Source: Bombus terrestris
Lineage: Eukaryota > Arthropoda > Insecta > Hymenoptera > Apidae
Direction: 5' to 3'
NCBI RefSeq assembly: GCF_910591885.1
Contig: NC_063275.1
Span: 16,666,501-16,730,500 of the forward strand
DNA length: 64,000 nucleotides
The translations under genes were made by a program, and so were the position numbers. This document shows positions 1 through 12,124 of the stretch, in pieces. Below the pieces are notes generated by a model. That model saw only the letters and a list, made by a program, of their open reading frames with translations. It was not told the origin of the DNA and ran no database searches. Every line of letters starts with the position of its first letter. Position 1 is the stretch's first letter.

Positions 1-3000
1 GCAGCACGAAATAGGAAACGGAGAAGGTGGGCAAAATGGGAGGGAGATATTAGCGAAACAAATAACTTGGTAGGTTAAGGGTGTGAACGCGTTAGTGTAT
101 CCAGGGTCGACAACGAGATCGTGTTAGTTTCGGATTGGTAGGACACGCGGGAGGCCAGCGAAAGAGGCTTCGTGTAGTATAACCGAGTAACCAAGTGAGC
201 GCAGTATGCTTGTACGCGGCTCATGGCAACTACTATGCGAGTAAGCGAAGCTTAGTCCCCCGTATTAGCATATGAGCGCTGCCTAATTAACGCCCCGACC
301 ACCGTCGCCGACGGGGCATTAAATAATGTAAACCTGGGACCTCGCCATTGTCTTACCTAAAGCCGTGCGTAAAACTCGGGTTAAGTCAGGGAGATTCGTT
401 ACCAGATTTCCAAGCGGCCTCCGGCTAATCTCTCTCCTGTTTCTGTCCGACTTTGGATAAATAAGAATCTGCAGTCGCTAATTTGTATACTCTGCTGATT
501 GAAGCCAAATCGTAAGATTTAATATAATACGAAAGACGTTATTATAAGGTAAAATGGATAGTGAACATTTTAGTTGACGCTTAATAACGTAGTGGCTTGA
601 TAATGTTTCGATGTAATTCAGAATTACGTAATGTACAATTTTAAGAACGTAGAAACATAAACGTAATAGATGTAACGTAACTTGAAATAAATACACGCAA
701 TGAACGAGTCTGACGAAGACGTCATTGCGATCAAATATGAGCTGTTCGAGAGCCACGTTAAACAACTCCGTGTCGAGACAAATAGAAACAAGCGATGACG
801 TTGCAAGCACAAATCGCTTTACGAAACATTTTTTCCCCCAAAAAATAAATCTCATCGCTTTCGATGATCGTACGGATGTAAAAAAATCCATGGATGAAAT
901 CCATGGAATGGATCGAAACGAAATCCTCGAAGAAGAGCGAATCTACGCGATCTCTGGAACATTTATGTGTTGGTAATACGAGCGAATGAGAGCGGGCCCA
1001 CGATACTCGGTCGATTTTCAAAGTTCGTGGCAGCGCTCCGTTGAACTGGTCGCAGCGGCATATTGTCAGGCGATAAAACGAAGCTGGCAGAAGGAAGGCG
1101 GCGGGAATAAATTTATGAATGCTGGAACCCGGGGCTGGCTGCATTCCACGCGGCCTGTACTCGACACACTGAATTGTCGCTCTCATTAGCGACTCGGCCC
1201 GTTCTTCTTTCTTCCTCTATCACCACCGTTCTCGCTCTTTCGCGCTCTTTCTGGTCGTTGCGCGTTCCTCCGCCTCCGCGGAGTCCGGTATCCTCTTCGC
1301 CACCCTTTTCACCCTCCCAACTTCTGTTTCGCTCCTTTTTTTCCTTCGCTCCACCTCGGTTTCACCATCGTCCCGACAACCGATTGATATGCGTCGCGCG
1401 GCCTTTCGAGTTCATTTCCAGAACCGCGCTAATCTCGTCGGCTTTAATGAATTTTAATCGAGACACCGTTGCGTCGAGAGATCGACACAGCGATCGCGAT
1501 GAGAACGCCCTGTTAATTGGCCGTCCCCCTCAGAGGGGAGCGAGTCGCGTGGGCGGATCATCAGGTTAATATGAGATCGTAAATGTACATTTACTCGGCG
1601 GACAAGTCGGAAGGAACGCGGCTGCCAGTTTGGTTGATGTCACCGGATCGTTTGTATCTCATGGACGTATCGGAAACGTCTCTCTTCGGTGAATTAAGGG
1701 GACAGCGTTTGAATGTCCAGCGGTTTTCAGAGATGGGCAATCGCGATTAGGTTTTGGCAGCTTATCGTTGATTCGGGTCTTGTTGGTTAAATGAATTCCT
1801 AATGAGTGAACACGCGGAATATATGCTGGAGATGGGATACATGTTCGTGCAAAAGTAGTTAAACTTGTACAACCAGAATTTGATACACTTTAAAGATAAA
1901 ACGTTATAATTAGTTGCTATGTCTTGTTCTGATTTCAAATACAGAATAATTCTGTTCATATGAACTCCAATTTAAGAGATATTTAATTAAATATTCGATT
2001 AAATGAATTTCTCCTCGTTCGATTCACTGGTACGCGCATGTACTACTATTATATAGACGAAAAATCGCAGATTGGGGAGAGAATCGGTGAATCCCAATTA
2101 GATGTATGAGTTGCGTATCTCTCAATAAATTCGTATAAAGCTCGATTACGTATGAAAGTACAAGCTCGAAGTATATGAAATAATATATGCTCTACAAAAT
2201 TGTTTCGTTTCAACACACTGATAATGAATCGCAATAATACAGGGCCAGAAAAATAAAATAAAATTCAGCTATCTCAATTTCGTCAGAGAGCCAACGACTC
2301 TGTCCCATAAATTCTGACGGCTTAAGTAACCTCGTTCAATCGAACGAAATCGAAGGGACACGAATTGTCTTGCGGAACAAGAAACACGTATGGCTCGGCA
2401 TGGCGAAATCGCATTGGCCGAATTCCGCGTTGTTAAATCGCGCAACGGAGCAAACAAAAATACTCGAAGCCCTCCGTTGTACGACAATAATTCATAGGCG
2501 CGACCATAGAGAAGTGTATTGCGCCGGTGTACACGATCCGTGTGGCGGCCAGACAATGGCAGAGATTGCGGCGTCGATGGTTTTCCATGTACGGTGGCTT
2601 CGTGACACGAAACATTCTGCGCGTGCCTCTGCGCGTTCGCGTCGCCTCTAAATCGTCGCTTCCGAAGATTTGCGCCGATTCGCCGCCTCGTCGATAAATC
2701 TCTTACTCCCGCCGTTTCGTATTTCGCGCGTTCGCCCTTTTTTTTCTCTCCCCTCGGTTAATATCGTCGAACGTGAACCTTTTTTGCATTGTGAGCGCGC
2801 TACGGTACCAGCGGAGGTGGAAGAACGAGAGATTAATCGACGAACATATTTCCAGTTATCGGTTGGCAAACGAAGGTTTCTAGGATGAGTGTCATAGTAC
2901 GTGGAGAACTATCGGTGCCGAGAAATTTTGGCGGGAGAACGTTAGATAACGTCGGCCATATTAGCATGGAATATGCAAATGCGTGGAATGACAGCGGGCG

Positions 3001-6000
3001 CATTGGCTACTTTAAAAAACAACCATGTACGAACCCAGTTCCGGTGTACCGGACGCGTATGCACACACCTGTGTCGTGACAGGCGATAAAACTTTCGCCC
3101 GATAAGTTTCGACCTTTTAATGCCGTTACGTATCTACCAGACTCGTCCAATGAATATGGATACACGTTTCAATTATATCTATGCTTTTAATGAACGGTAA
3201 AAATCACTGAAATATTTTTCAAACATAACTAGAAATATCGTACGACCAACTGTGAATAGCGTCGTTCTATTCGTCGTGGAAAGATATCGTTTCTAACAAC
3301 CGCGAGACTGTCTTAAGATAGTCTTCGAACGAAACTCGCGTTATTTTCTAGGTCACCGAGTCACATCGGAGGAGTAAAAATTATGATACGGCCTCTTGGG
3401 AAACGGCTTTCGCTCCGGAACACACCAGGAAGATGGGTGAATGGAGATTCGGCTGAAAGGAGTCGGAGGACACGATTAAGACGTTTTCTCTCGCCTATGC
3501 AGATGCTCCTGGCAATGCGGATCATCGTAGGTCGGCTCCGCTATTCACGGATGAATCGGGGATCAATTATGCGATGTGAAATAGACAGCTTCTCGAACGA
3601 ATCGCTTGCAGCGATTTCGATGAGCGGAAACGAACGTGACATAGCCTTCCGGCTATACGGAATGATCAGAGTTTCGTTAACGAAGCCCAGTTTTCTGCCC
3701 TGGTTGATTATATCGCGCTCTCGATTTATCTCTTTCCGGATATATTTTTAACGATATCGCTATAATAGGAAATATTCTATTTGTAACTGTCGCTTTGACT
3801 TTTTTAAGGTTTTTAATGAAGAAGCTATTACGTTGATTTATTATAGTTCCTCTTATCCTAAAACTAGCGATATTAACTTTTCTAACAAAGTAGGCTGAAT
3901 ATCTTCTTTCTTTTCTCGGAATTATATAAATTAAAATGCGTGTTCCCAGTGCCGCGATCGGTTTGCGTCGTAAGATTATATTTAAAACGACAAATATGAC
4001 AGAGCAACTCGATATAACCACGTTGATTATACTCGAAGCTTGATTAATTATTTCTAGAATTATCTAATTGCTTGACATTCGATTATGAATCTTTTTCATA
4101 CATTAATGATATTGACATAAGAGAGTCTATATGAATAATCTGTCACATACATTCTATCATCGTAACTTTTAATCTTGAGAAGTGGAAGAATATTATATAA
4201 AATACCTTAACTAAGGAGGATGATGTTATATTCGATTAAAAAAAAACAAAGAACAGATACAATCAGATATAAGAATGACATACGCTGTAAAATCGCTGTG
4301 AAAAGAGTGGATGGACGACGGTTTGGTCGTGGGCCGTCTCAAATTTGGCGAGGAACCTTGGCCACGGACGTGCGCCACCGCGACGAACAGAAGGACACTT
4401 CCTTCGTTGCTGCGAACATCGAATACCTAATTGCACGCCACGTCGACACGGCCCGCCTCTTCGTTCTCGCTCTGCTAGGTGCCAGCACGCGTTAATGACG
4501 CGTGTGTATTAAAAACGCGGCCGACTTAAAATAAACGGGCTTGCGAGCCACGGTGATTGATGAGAGAATAGTGCGGCCGACCCGTTTCGAGCAGCTAGGA
4601 ATCGCGGCTGGTGCTAAATCCCGCGCTAGCACGCTTCCAACGGATACCTCGACGATTTGTGCTCGCCTCGTTTGCGTCACAGACGCACAAAGCGACGTTG
4701 CGTTCGTTTCTTCCTTTTTGAACGAAGACCGAAGAAGTCACAGATCGTTTAAGTGCAAAGCGACAGTGCTTTTTGCAAATGAGGATATTCGCGTTAGAGG
4801 AATACGATTGATCCGATAACAACGAAATGAAGGCAGCAAAGTTAGGTTGAAACCTATTTTTGATCAAAATAGAATCTCTGAAACTTACGAACAGGAATTT
4901 AAAAAGTTTACATCGACGGAGAAATATAATTGAGAAATACTTGTTAATTTGTTAGAAATATTCTTAATTAGAAGATTAACTGTCGATGATTAAACTATTT
5001 ACATCGTTATGAAACGTCTATTAAAACACGATTACGATCAATTACTCACGTAAGAAGAAATAAATCGCCGATAAAAGTGTAACGACAAACAAACTACGAC
5101 AAGCTTCGAACATCCGCGTGAAATCTGAAACACTAAGCGACGGAAGGTCGTGGTTGAAATGGGCCTGCGAGGCGCCACCACGTGACTTCCGTCGCGCGCG
5201 ACAACCACAGATCCGTCAACGTAACGATCTTGGTGACGCGTCGGTTCTTTCTGTAGTGAAGACGAAGTAAGATGACAGAAAGGAACCGGTCGTTTGTCTG
5301 GCAGCGATCGTTAAGAACGCCCTTGTCGGCTGTCACGAATTATTCCGGTTATTTTAACGAATCGCGTCTAATTATTTATAATTAATAGACTCTCGACTGG
5401 GATAGGCGACGATCGAAGATCCGTTCGTGCATCGACGATATCGCGCATAATTTGTAACGTCGATCGTCGCGCCGGTCGAAACTCCTACCTTTGAACGCAT
5501 TAATCTTCGTCTTTTTACCGGAACCAAAAAACTCGGGAAAGAGAATGTTCGTCATGGAACGATTCCTTCTTTTTTTTAATGTATATTCCGGAATAGTTGA
5601 CTCGGATTTCTATGATCTTCCGGAATGAAAACGTTCGTATTATTTATGATACAAAGTTCATTAAGCGAGAGGAATGCGAGCGTGGCTTTTCGCTCGTGAA
5701 AGATTATTACCATATGAGAAAACGATTGAAAAAATAATTTGTGTATTGCGAGAGTTTACCCGCTGAGGAGGAACTTAGGAGGAACTTAGAATTTCAACAA
5801 TTGCACATCGACGTCGATGCGACGCAGTTTAAATTAAATGTCACTCGCGATCTAATTATTCATTAAAATACTTTTATCTTTAGAAATTACAATGTTTAAA
5901 TTCATCATTGTTATACATAATTCCAAAATTGTCTAGAATCGTATCTGCCTAATTATTCAAATTGCGAGACGACTTTGTCTAACATACATATCATCCTTTT

Positions 6001-9000
6001 ACTAACATTGAAACATTGAAAATTGATAACGCGAGCGTAGCACAATACTACGAACGTATAGTCGAATGAAACGAGTTCTGCTTTTTGAATAAAGAACATT
6101 GGAGCCACGATGACCTCTTCCGCCGAAGTCTCGAAGAATTAAATCGTCCACGGCGACGGATGGCCGCGTGCGGTTTGCGTTCCATTTCCATTCATCTCGC
6201 GTGGCCGCCGCGGCCAATGTTGATTTATTTAGCCGATCTATTTCGCGTGGCTCATACATTTTAACGCGTGCATCGTTCACCTCGCATTGTACGATCCGTC
6301 ATGATCTACGGATCAATGCTGATCGTCCTGTTTTCGATTCCGTGGCCACGGTCTCCGCGAGTAGATCGAGGAACGAACAGATTCGAGCGGGGAATCTTAG
6401 AGAAACTTGTAACGAAAAGTTCCTATGTGAACGGAAATCGAGAATATCGAGAATAGTTTACTTGTTTATATTGTATGTTTATTTGCGGATAAATGAAACC
6501 TTTGATGCACGCATAAACGAAATAAAAGATACGGACTGCGGATTTGTATGTATTTATGCGAATTTGCAAGATGCAAAATTACACGAAATGCGTGCAATAC
6601 GCGAAAACTAGATGAAATGTAGAAAGTAGAGTACTCCTTGTAATTTTTATTTTACAGGTAGATAAATGAAATTAAGTTCTACGAAATTATATTCTATTTC
6701 GCAAATTCCGTTTAGAAAAATAAAGTACTTTGAAAAGTTCAACAAATGATTCGATAAAGGACTGACTGCCTTTAATAAATCACCGATAGTTTACCGATGC
6801 AACGACTAGACGAAGGAAGCTATGCTTCAGAATCCATCAACTTAACCCACTCTCCCCAAGTATGTCCCTCCATTCATCTTCGTACGATTGCATCCGCGAT
6901 TTCAGCGGACCGCCAAAGTCACGAAAGGGGAGGGAAGAAGGGGGCAGCCGCGAAGGGCGTAACGACGACGTTACGCTGAAAACAGTCGCCATTGGCGGTA
7001 GGAAGGGGTCATGAAACGCAGCAGATCAAAGGCAACGAGCGTCTTCTCGGTTGGAAGACACCGGTCGGTGGGAAAATATCATAAATCCACTTTGACGGTT
7101 CGCGAGTTTAAAACCTAGCCTGCCTCATCCTCTCTTCTCGCCGCGATTCTCTCATAACAAACGTCATTTATTTATACGCGCGCACGAGAGCGGAGGAAAG
7201 ATCGACGGCCACGCTGCGCGTTGGAAAAAACGCGTTGCCACCCGTAAATCGCGGCGCTGGGACTGATATATATCGTGGACGAGGTGGCGCACGTGGAAAA
7301 CGAACATTAATAGAACGACTGTTAGTCAGTGACATAGTCACCCCCGGCATCGGTGTATTACTAATTATGTTACGACGTGGCGTTGAGGATGTGTCACAAC
7401 AAGCGTCGCCGGATGTAGCCGGCTTTTCGGAGGGTATAAAAGCTTCCTCGTTGAATTACGATTCTCGTGGCGGACGATCAAAGCGGCGTTCTCGCCACTT
7501 TAACGAGATCCCGCGTTCAACCTCCGACTCCATTATCTCGCGATGAATTCGAACCGCGATCTCGCCTCGTCGTCTCGGCCTACGTTGCTCTTGCGCGTGG
7601 CAACTGGCATCGTTTGAAGGATGCTGATGGAAAGCGGAAAATGAAAGGTCGAATGCGTGTCGTAACGTTCGATCGTCGGAAAGGAATGGATCAGGCGATT
7701 GGAAAGGGGTAGCTGGGAGCAGAGGGTGAGATAAGTAACGGCTAACTGAGATGGAATTTGCATTTTATGGAAAGATAAAGCATATAGCATATTCGAAGAT
7801 CTCCAAGTTTAACAGATGGTTCACTATTCGTTGCTAGACGAGCGAGATAGATTTGAAAGAAGGAGAAGATGGAACGTGACGGCACGATGGCCTAATTCTG
7901 AATATTCTAGGAGAAAAAATCGGTCGATCGGATCGCAGGTCTGGAATTCCGAGCTCTATCTTTTTCCTCTCGAAGAATGCTCCGACTCGACTATTCGAAC
8001 CAGCGGATTTCTTACTGCTTAGTCAAAAATAATTAAACAGCGAGCCGTTAATGCGGCACTTGCAAGTTTTTCACCTCGAACGTATCTCGTTTTTTTACAA
8101 GAATTGAGCGTCATTCGATAACTCTAGCAAGCCAGTGACGTCTTCGTTTAAAATATATAAATATACGAACTCTCTTCGACAAAAATGCGGTAAATAAGAA
8201 ACGCAGCAGGGCAGATGCAATCCGGATTGTCAGGAAATTAGCATCTGCGATTACCTCGTTGACAATATCGAGAAAAAGGGAAAAACAAGTAGCTAGACAA
8301 CGACGGACATCGATCGGTTCTCTAATTGCGCTTTTTACGGTCAATTATCTCGTTAGACGACGGTATCCCGCTGCTTTCAGAATGTTAATCCACGAGGCGA
8401 GGACGCCGCGCCGCCGGCAGAAGGCGGACGGTAACGTTTCTTTCGTCTCGGTATCGTTGCTCCATCCGCGGTCCCATAATCGTGGAGCGGGGAGGTTGGG
8501 CGAGATTCGAACGAGAACTTTTTCACCTGGGCCCCTACGGAACACCGGGAACCCCGCTGGCGTAATTAACATTCGGCACGTTTAGCCAGTCTTCGAGGAG
8601 CTTCTTGCCACCAACCGTATCCCCCTCGTTTCGTTCTGGCCAGACACTGATTGAGACGTGACCACGGGATGACGTGCCACTGCCGACTTATGTATACCGT
8701 GGCCCGCTAGCGCGTGCAACGCTTACGGCGAATTTCTGGGTTCATGACACTCTAACACGATCCGTACGATCGTTCGAGAATCGAAAAGTTGCTATTGAAA
8801 TCCAATCGAAATAAATCTGACGATACTTTGAACGTTTCCAATGTCTAAATTCTAAATTTTGAAGTTTCAGAGACGAGGGTGATCGATTTCATTCGGCTAC
8901 AACTTGAAAGTTTCTTGATGAAGATTTGAAGCTTGGTAGAGTATTCTATTATCTCGATAGAGAATTTTATCGCGTCAGGAGAAGAAAGAACAAGATGGAT

Positions 9001-11815
9001 GAGTGGAAGAGACAAAGGTGAAGAGTTCGGTGCTAATGTTACGTTTCGACAGGATTTTAAAGCTTCTCAGGCAGGTTACAATAATACATTCCGTAACCTG
9101 ACCTGAACTCCTCGATCTCTCGGCAAGAATGCGTTCCGTGACAACCGATGCGCGTCTGTTCTTCGTCGATGGCATCCACATGTCACCAGTCCTTGTCTGT
9201 TGCTACCCAACGGTCCCATGGATCGTGTACTTGGACTGCTAGAATTGCTTTCGAGCTGTAACTCATGTCTTCTGCTTCTTTGTTCGGATTCCAACATCGG
9301 CTACACGATCGTTGGGACGAACGTCGAACCTCATTTGAGTACGTCAATTAACCAGGTTATCCTTACTCATACGTTACGCTCGGGGGCACAAATACTTCTT
9401 TTTCTTTGTCGATCGTACAGTCGTTGAAAGATTTGTATTACCGCGAAATGAGAACAGTTTGCTGACCTTTAAACTACATCGAAGTAGCGCCGTAGTCTTT
9501 AGAACTTTAAAAGCTAAACTAAAAATTAGTCTGCACGTTTGCCCTATAAGACGAATCAATTTCTTCGCTTCGTTCATATTCCGCAGAAACTCTAGACAGG
9601 ACAAACGTTCGTTTCCCTCCCACGAAGCGATCCATCCTCCGCTGACTGATCCACGAAGCGACCAAGGTAACCTGAATCGATCGACGTGAACGTCCAGAGG
9701 ATTGATTCGTCATCCATCGGGGCCGCGGCTATCGTGTTTTTGCCCGCGATCCCCCGACTAGTCACCAGTCATCTTCCACGTCGCGTCGTAGTTTTCGTGT
9801 TCTTGCCGGACGCCGTCGTGGCTCGGTCCGAGTCGTTTAATTAAATACAGTTTTTCATCCGGTAGGCCGAATCCGCGGTCGCCCCGCTGGGACGAAGGGA
9901 ACCGCGACCGGGGAACGCCGGCAAATAAATCAAAGGAGGAACGAGAGAGGAGGCGAGCCAATCCGTCCACTATATCGTCTTCCTGGAAGGCAAACACCAG
10001 TCGTCGATGTAATTAGTGGACGCGCGTGTCCGCGCTAACTTTCCTTTCGATCGAGCTTCGATCGAATATCGGTCGAGCTGTGCAATAGAGAGAATTTGCA
10101 AGAAAACTGACAATACAAAATTTTACTGAAAGATGCGTGTACTTTGCAGTAGAATCTCAACATTTGAATGATAGCATCTGAAGATTAGTTTTTATTCTTA
10201 ACGTTGGACGCACATTGGATATGCAAATCGGGAATAATCGTTAACGAGAACAGTGAGGTGGCAGAAAATTCAGGAGAGTTTGAGACTCGTGGTAATGGAA
10301 GGAAGGTCGATCGAAGAAGTTTATAAAAGTTCGAAAGAGATTAAAAGTCCCCCGGTTGTCAGGCTTGCCTCAAAACAGGGAGCCGTCGCGCGGAGTCGTT
10401 ATAATGATTGATGTCTTTCATATCCAAAACCATCTCCGACGAATGTTCTAATGCCTCGTTTCACCAGGCAGCGTTTTACACGCTGCAACGTCCTGTATAA
10501 TATATAGGGACTAAAAAGCAGTAAACTCTTAAGCTGCTGGAAATAACGTGGAACACGTAATAATTTTCAACATTTACATACTATGCTCGGTGTAATAAAA
10601 TTAGAACTTTGTACCCAACGTGTGTAACCAATTCATCTACCGAAACTCGTTAAACGTGACATAAATATATATTCGTTGATGCAAATTACTCGTAAATGAA
10701 ATTGTGTAAATTAAGGTATACCAATAAATTGCAAGGTCAAAAATTAAAAAGAGTCGCTCTTAAAAGTAATTTATACTATTACGTACTTGAGACAAGAAAA
10801 TTTTTTCTACTTCCAACCTCATAAAGCTACCCTATTTCGGTTTATATTGGCAACTTTGCAACACCCTATATATTCAGTAGCGAAAGACTCGTAAATCGCG
10901 TTCCCCCGACTCTGATTCCGAAAGCATTCGAGGAAGCCACATAGAGCTACGCATCAACGTTCATCCCGGACGATTAAATAAGTCATATCGTCGCGGTCCC
11001 TAATGAAGCGCCGCGGCATCCTCGCGCGTCGTTCGACGTCGGCTGACGCGGTCCTCGGCTAGCGGAGAACCAGCTTCTTTTTCCTGCTGCTCCCATCTTC
11101 CAGCCTGCCGAGAGGTCCGTGCCTTCTCTGCCTGGCCGCGTGCTCCAGACGCAGTATTTATAAACAAGCAGGAGAGCACGCAGCCCGAGACAGATCCGTG
11201 GAAAGAACCTACAGTATGTTGATTTTTGTTCTTCGTTGCAAGCTGCGGTACAGAGTCGATCTGTTTTAATCGATGATATTTGAATTGGCAAACAAATTTT
11301 TTCTCGTCCCGTTTAAGGTTGGAATTTCTCTGCACGAAGTTAGTTTACATAAAATTTTGAAGAAATCGGCTATCGTATTAAATACGGCGACTAGTTGATT
11401 TCTAATAGATAAAAATGATGTTTCTATGGAAAAATGGAACATTCACGAATTTCTATTATACCATCGTTCAGAGATAATCTTATTTCAACCTCGATTGAGT
11501 TCTCCAGGTAACAAATGGATTCTCCTTTCTGGCATCGAAATAATCATCTCGACAATTACGATTACGCAATGACGTAAACTAGTTATCGCTGTCGGTCGTT
11601 AATTCATCTTTTAACCGTCGGCCGTGTTTCCATCGGAATTCCGTACGGAGACAGGCCGTTAACCGCTTAAAAATTGATTCTATAGCAGCGGCAAGGCGAA
11701 GTCCGACCGTCCTCTCACGTTCCTCTCTAAACTGTAGCCGCTTTGACAGACTGGCGGCTGGCGTGAAAACGCTCGCCAATTAACCCGCGGTGAATTATGC
11801 ACCGCCCCTTTCCCA
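1..11815. other. intergenic DNA downstream of mirr, no gene recognised
   Basis: Many short ORFs overlap in all frames and none carries a recognisable motif. Visible structures are a small perfect inverted repeat (888-906), a perfect tandem duplication of GAGGAACTTAG (5768-5789), a TATA-like octamer (7435-7443), and a TGATTGAT site (10405-10412) near a 6-bp-stem hairpin (10468-10486). AT-rich stretches at 1760-2260, 3740-4220 and 10560-10870 look like plain spacer. No tRNA or rRNA was seen. Confidence 0.6.
5768..5789. repeat. 11-bp tandem duplication
   Basis: Two perfect adjacent copies of GAGGAACTTAG in intergenic DNA. Confidence 0.95.
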
Positions 11816-12106
11816 CTAATTTAGTAGGTGACTTATGTCGTACTTGCCAGCCGACAAGCCCCGGACGAATTCGAGTACCTCGCTGAACGGTAAGCTTCCT
11901 TCTGCTTCTTCTTTTTCGTCCTCTTCTCCTTCTTCTTCATCGTCGTCGTCGTCGTCGTCGTCGTCGTTGTCTACTTCGTCGTGCTTCTCTTCTTCTTCGT
12001 CTTCGTGGTCGTCGTCTTCTTCTTGCGGTTGATACTCCTCTTCTGTCTCTCCGGCTCGATCGCTCGACGACGAGTAGCGGCCTCGGTGTCGCCAGCAGCC
12101 GGACAT
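11816..12106 (-). CDS. hypothetical acidic-repeat ORF
   Basis: The ORF has 96 codons from ATG at 12106 to TAG. The middle is almost pure Asp/Glu, encoded by mixed GAA, GAG and GAC triplets that coincide with a CGT/CTT microsatellite on the plus strand. The last 25 residues (after EGSLPF) look more protein-like, with SEVLEFVRGLSAGKYD. Both strands are open over the repeat, which argues for a triplet-repeat by-product. It could be an exon of an unrecognised gene about 5 kb downstream of mirr. Confidence 0.15.
   Translation of the reverse strand: MSGCWRHRGRYSSSSDRAGETEEEYQPQEEDDDHEDEEEEKHDEVDNDDDDDDDDDEEEGEEDEKEEAEGSLPFSEVLEFVRGLSAGKYDISHLLN
11897..12026. repeat. CTT/CGT triplet-repeat tract
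   Basis: Imperfect TTC, CTT and CGT triplets with a pure (CGT)9 core at 11941-11967. This tract underlies the acidic ORF on the minus strand and a poly-Ser ORF on the plus strand. Confidence 0.95.
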
Positions 12107-12124
12107 CCGGCAACTCGCGAGCAC

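Noticed and set aside
7435..7443. TATAAAAGC, plus strand; also TATATAAG at 40856
   Set aside because: Isolated TATA octamers without a convincing initiator; about one is expected per strand by chance.
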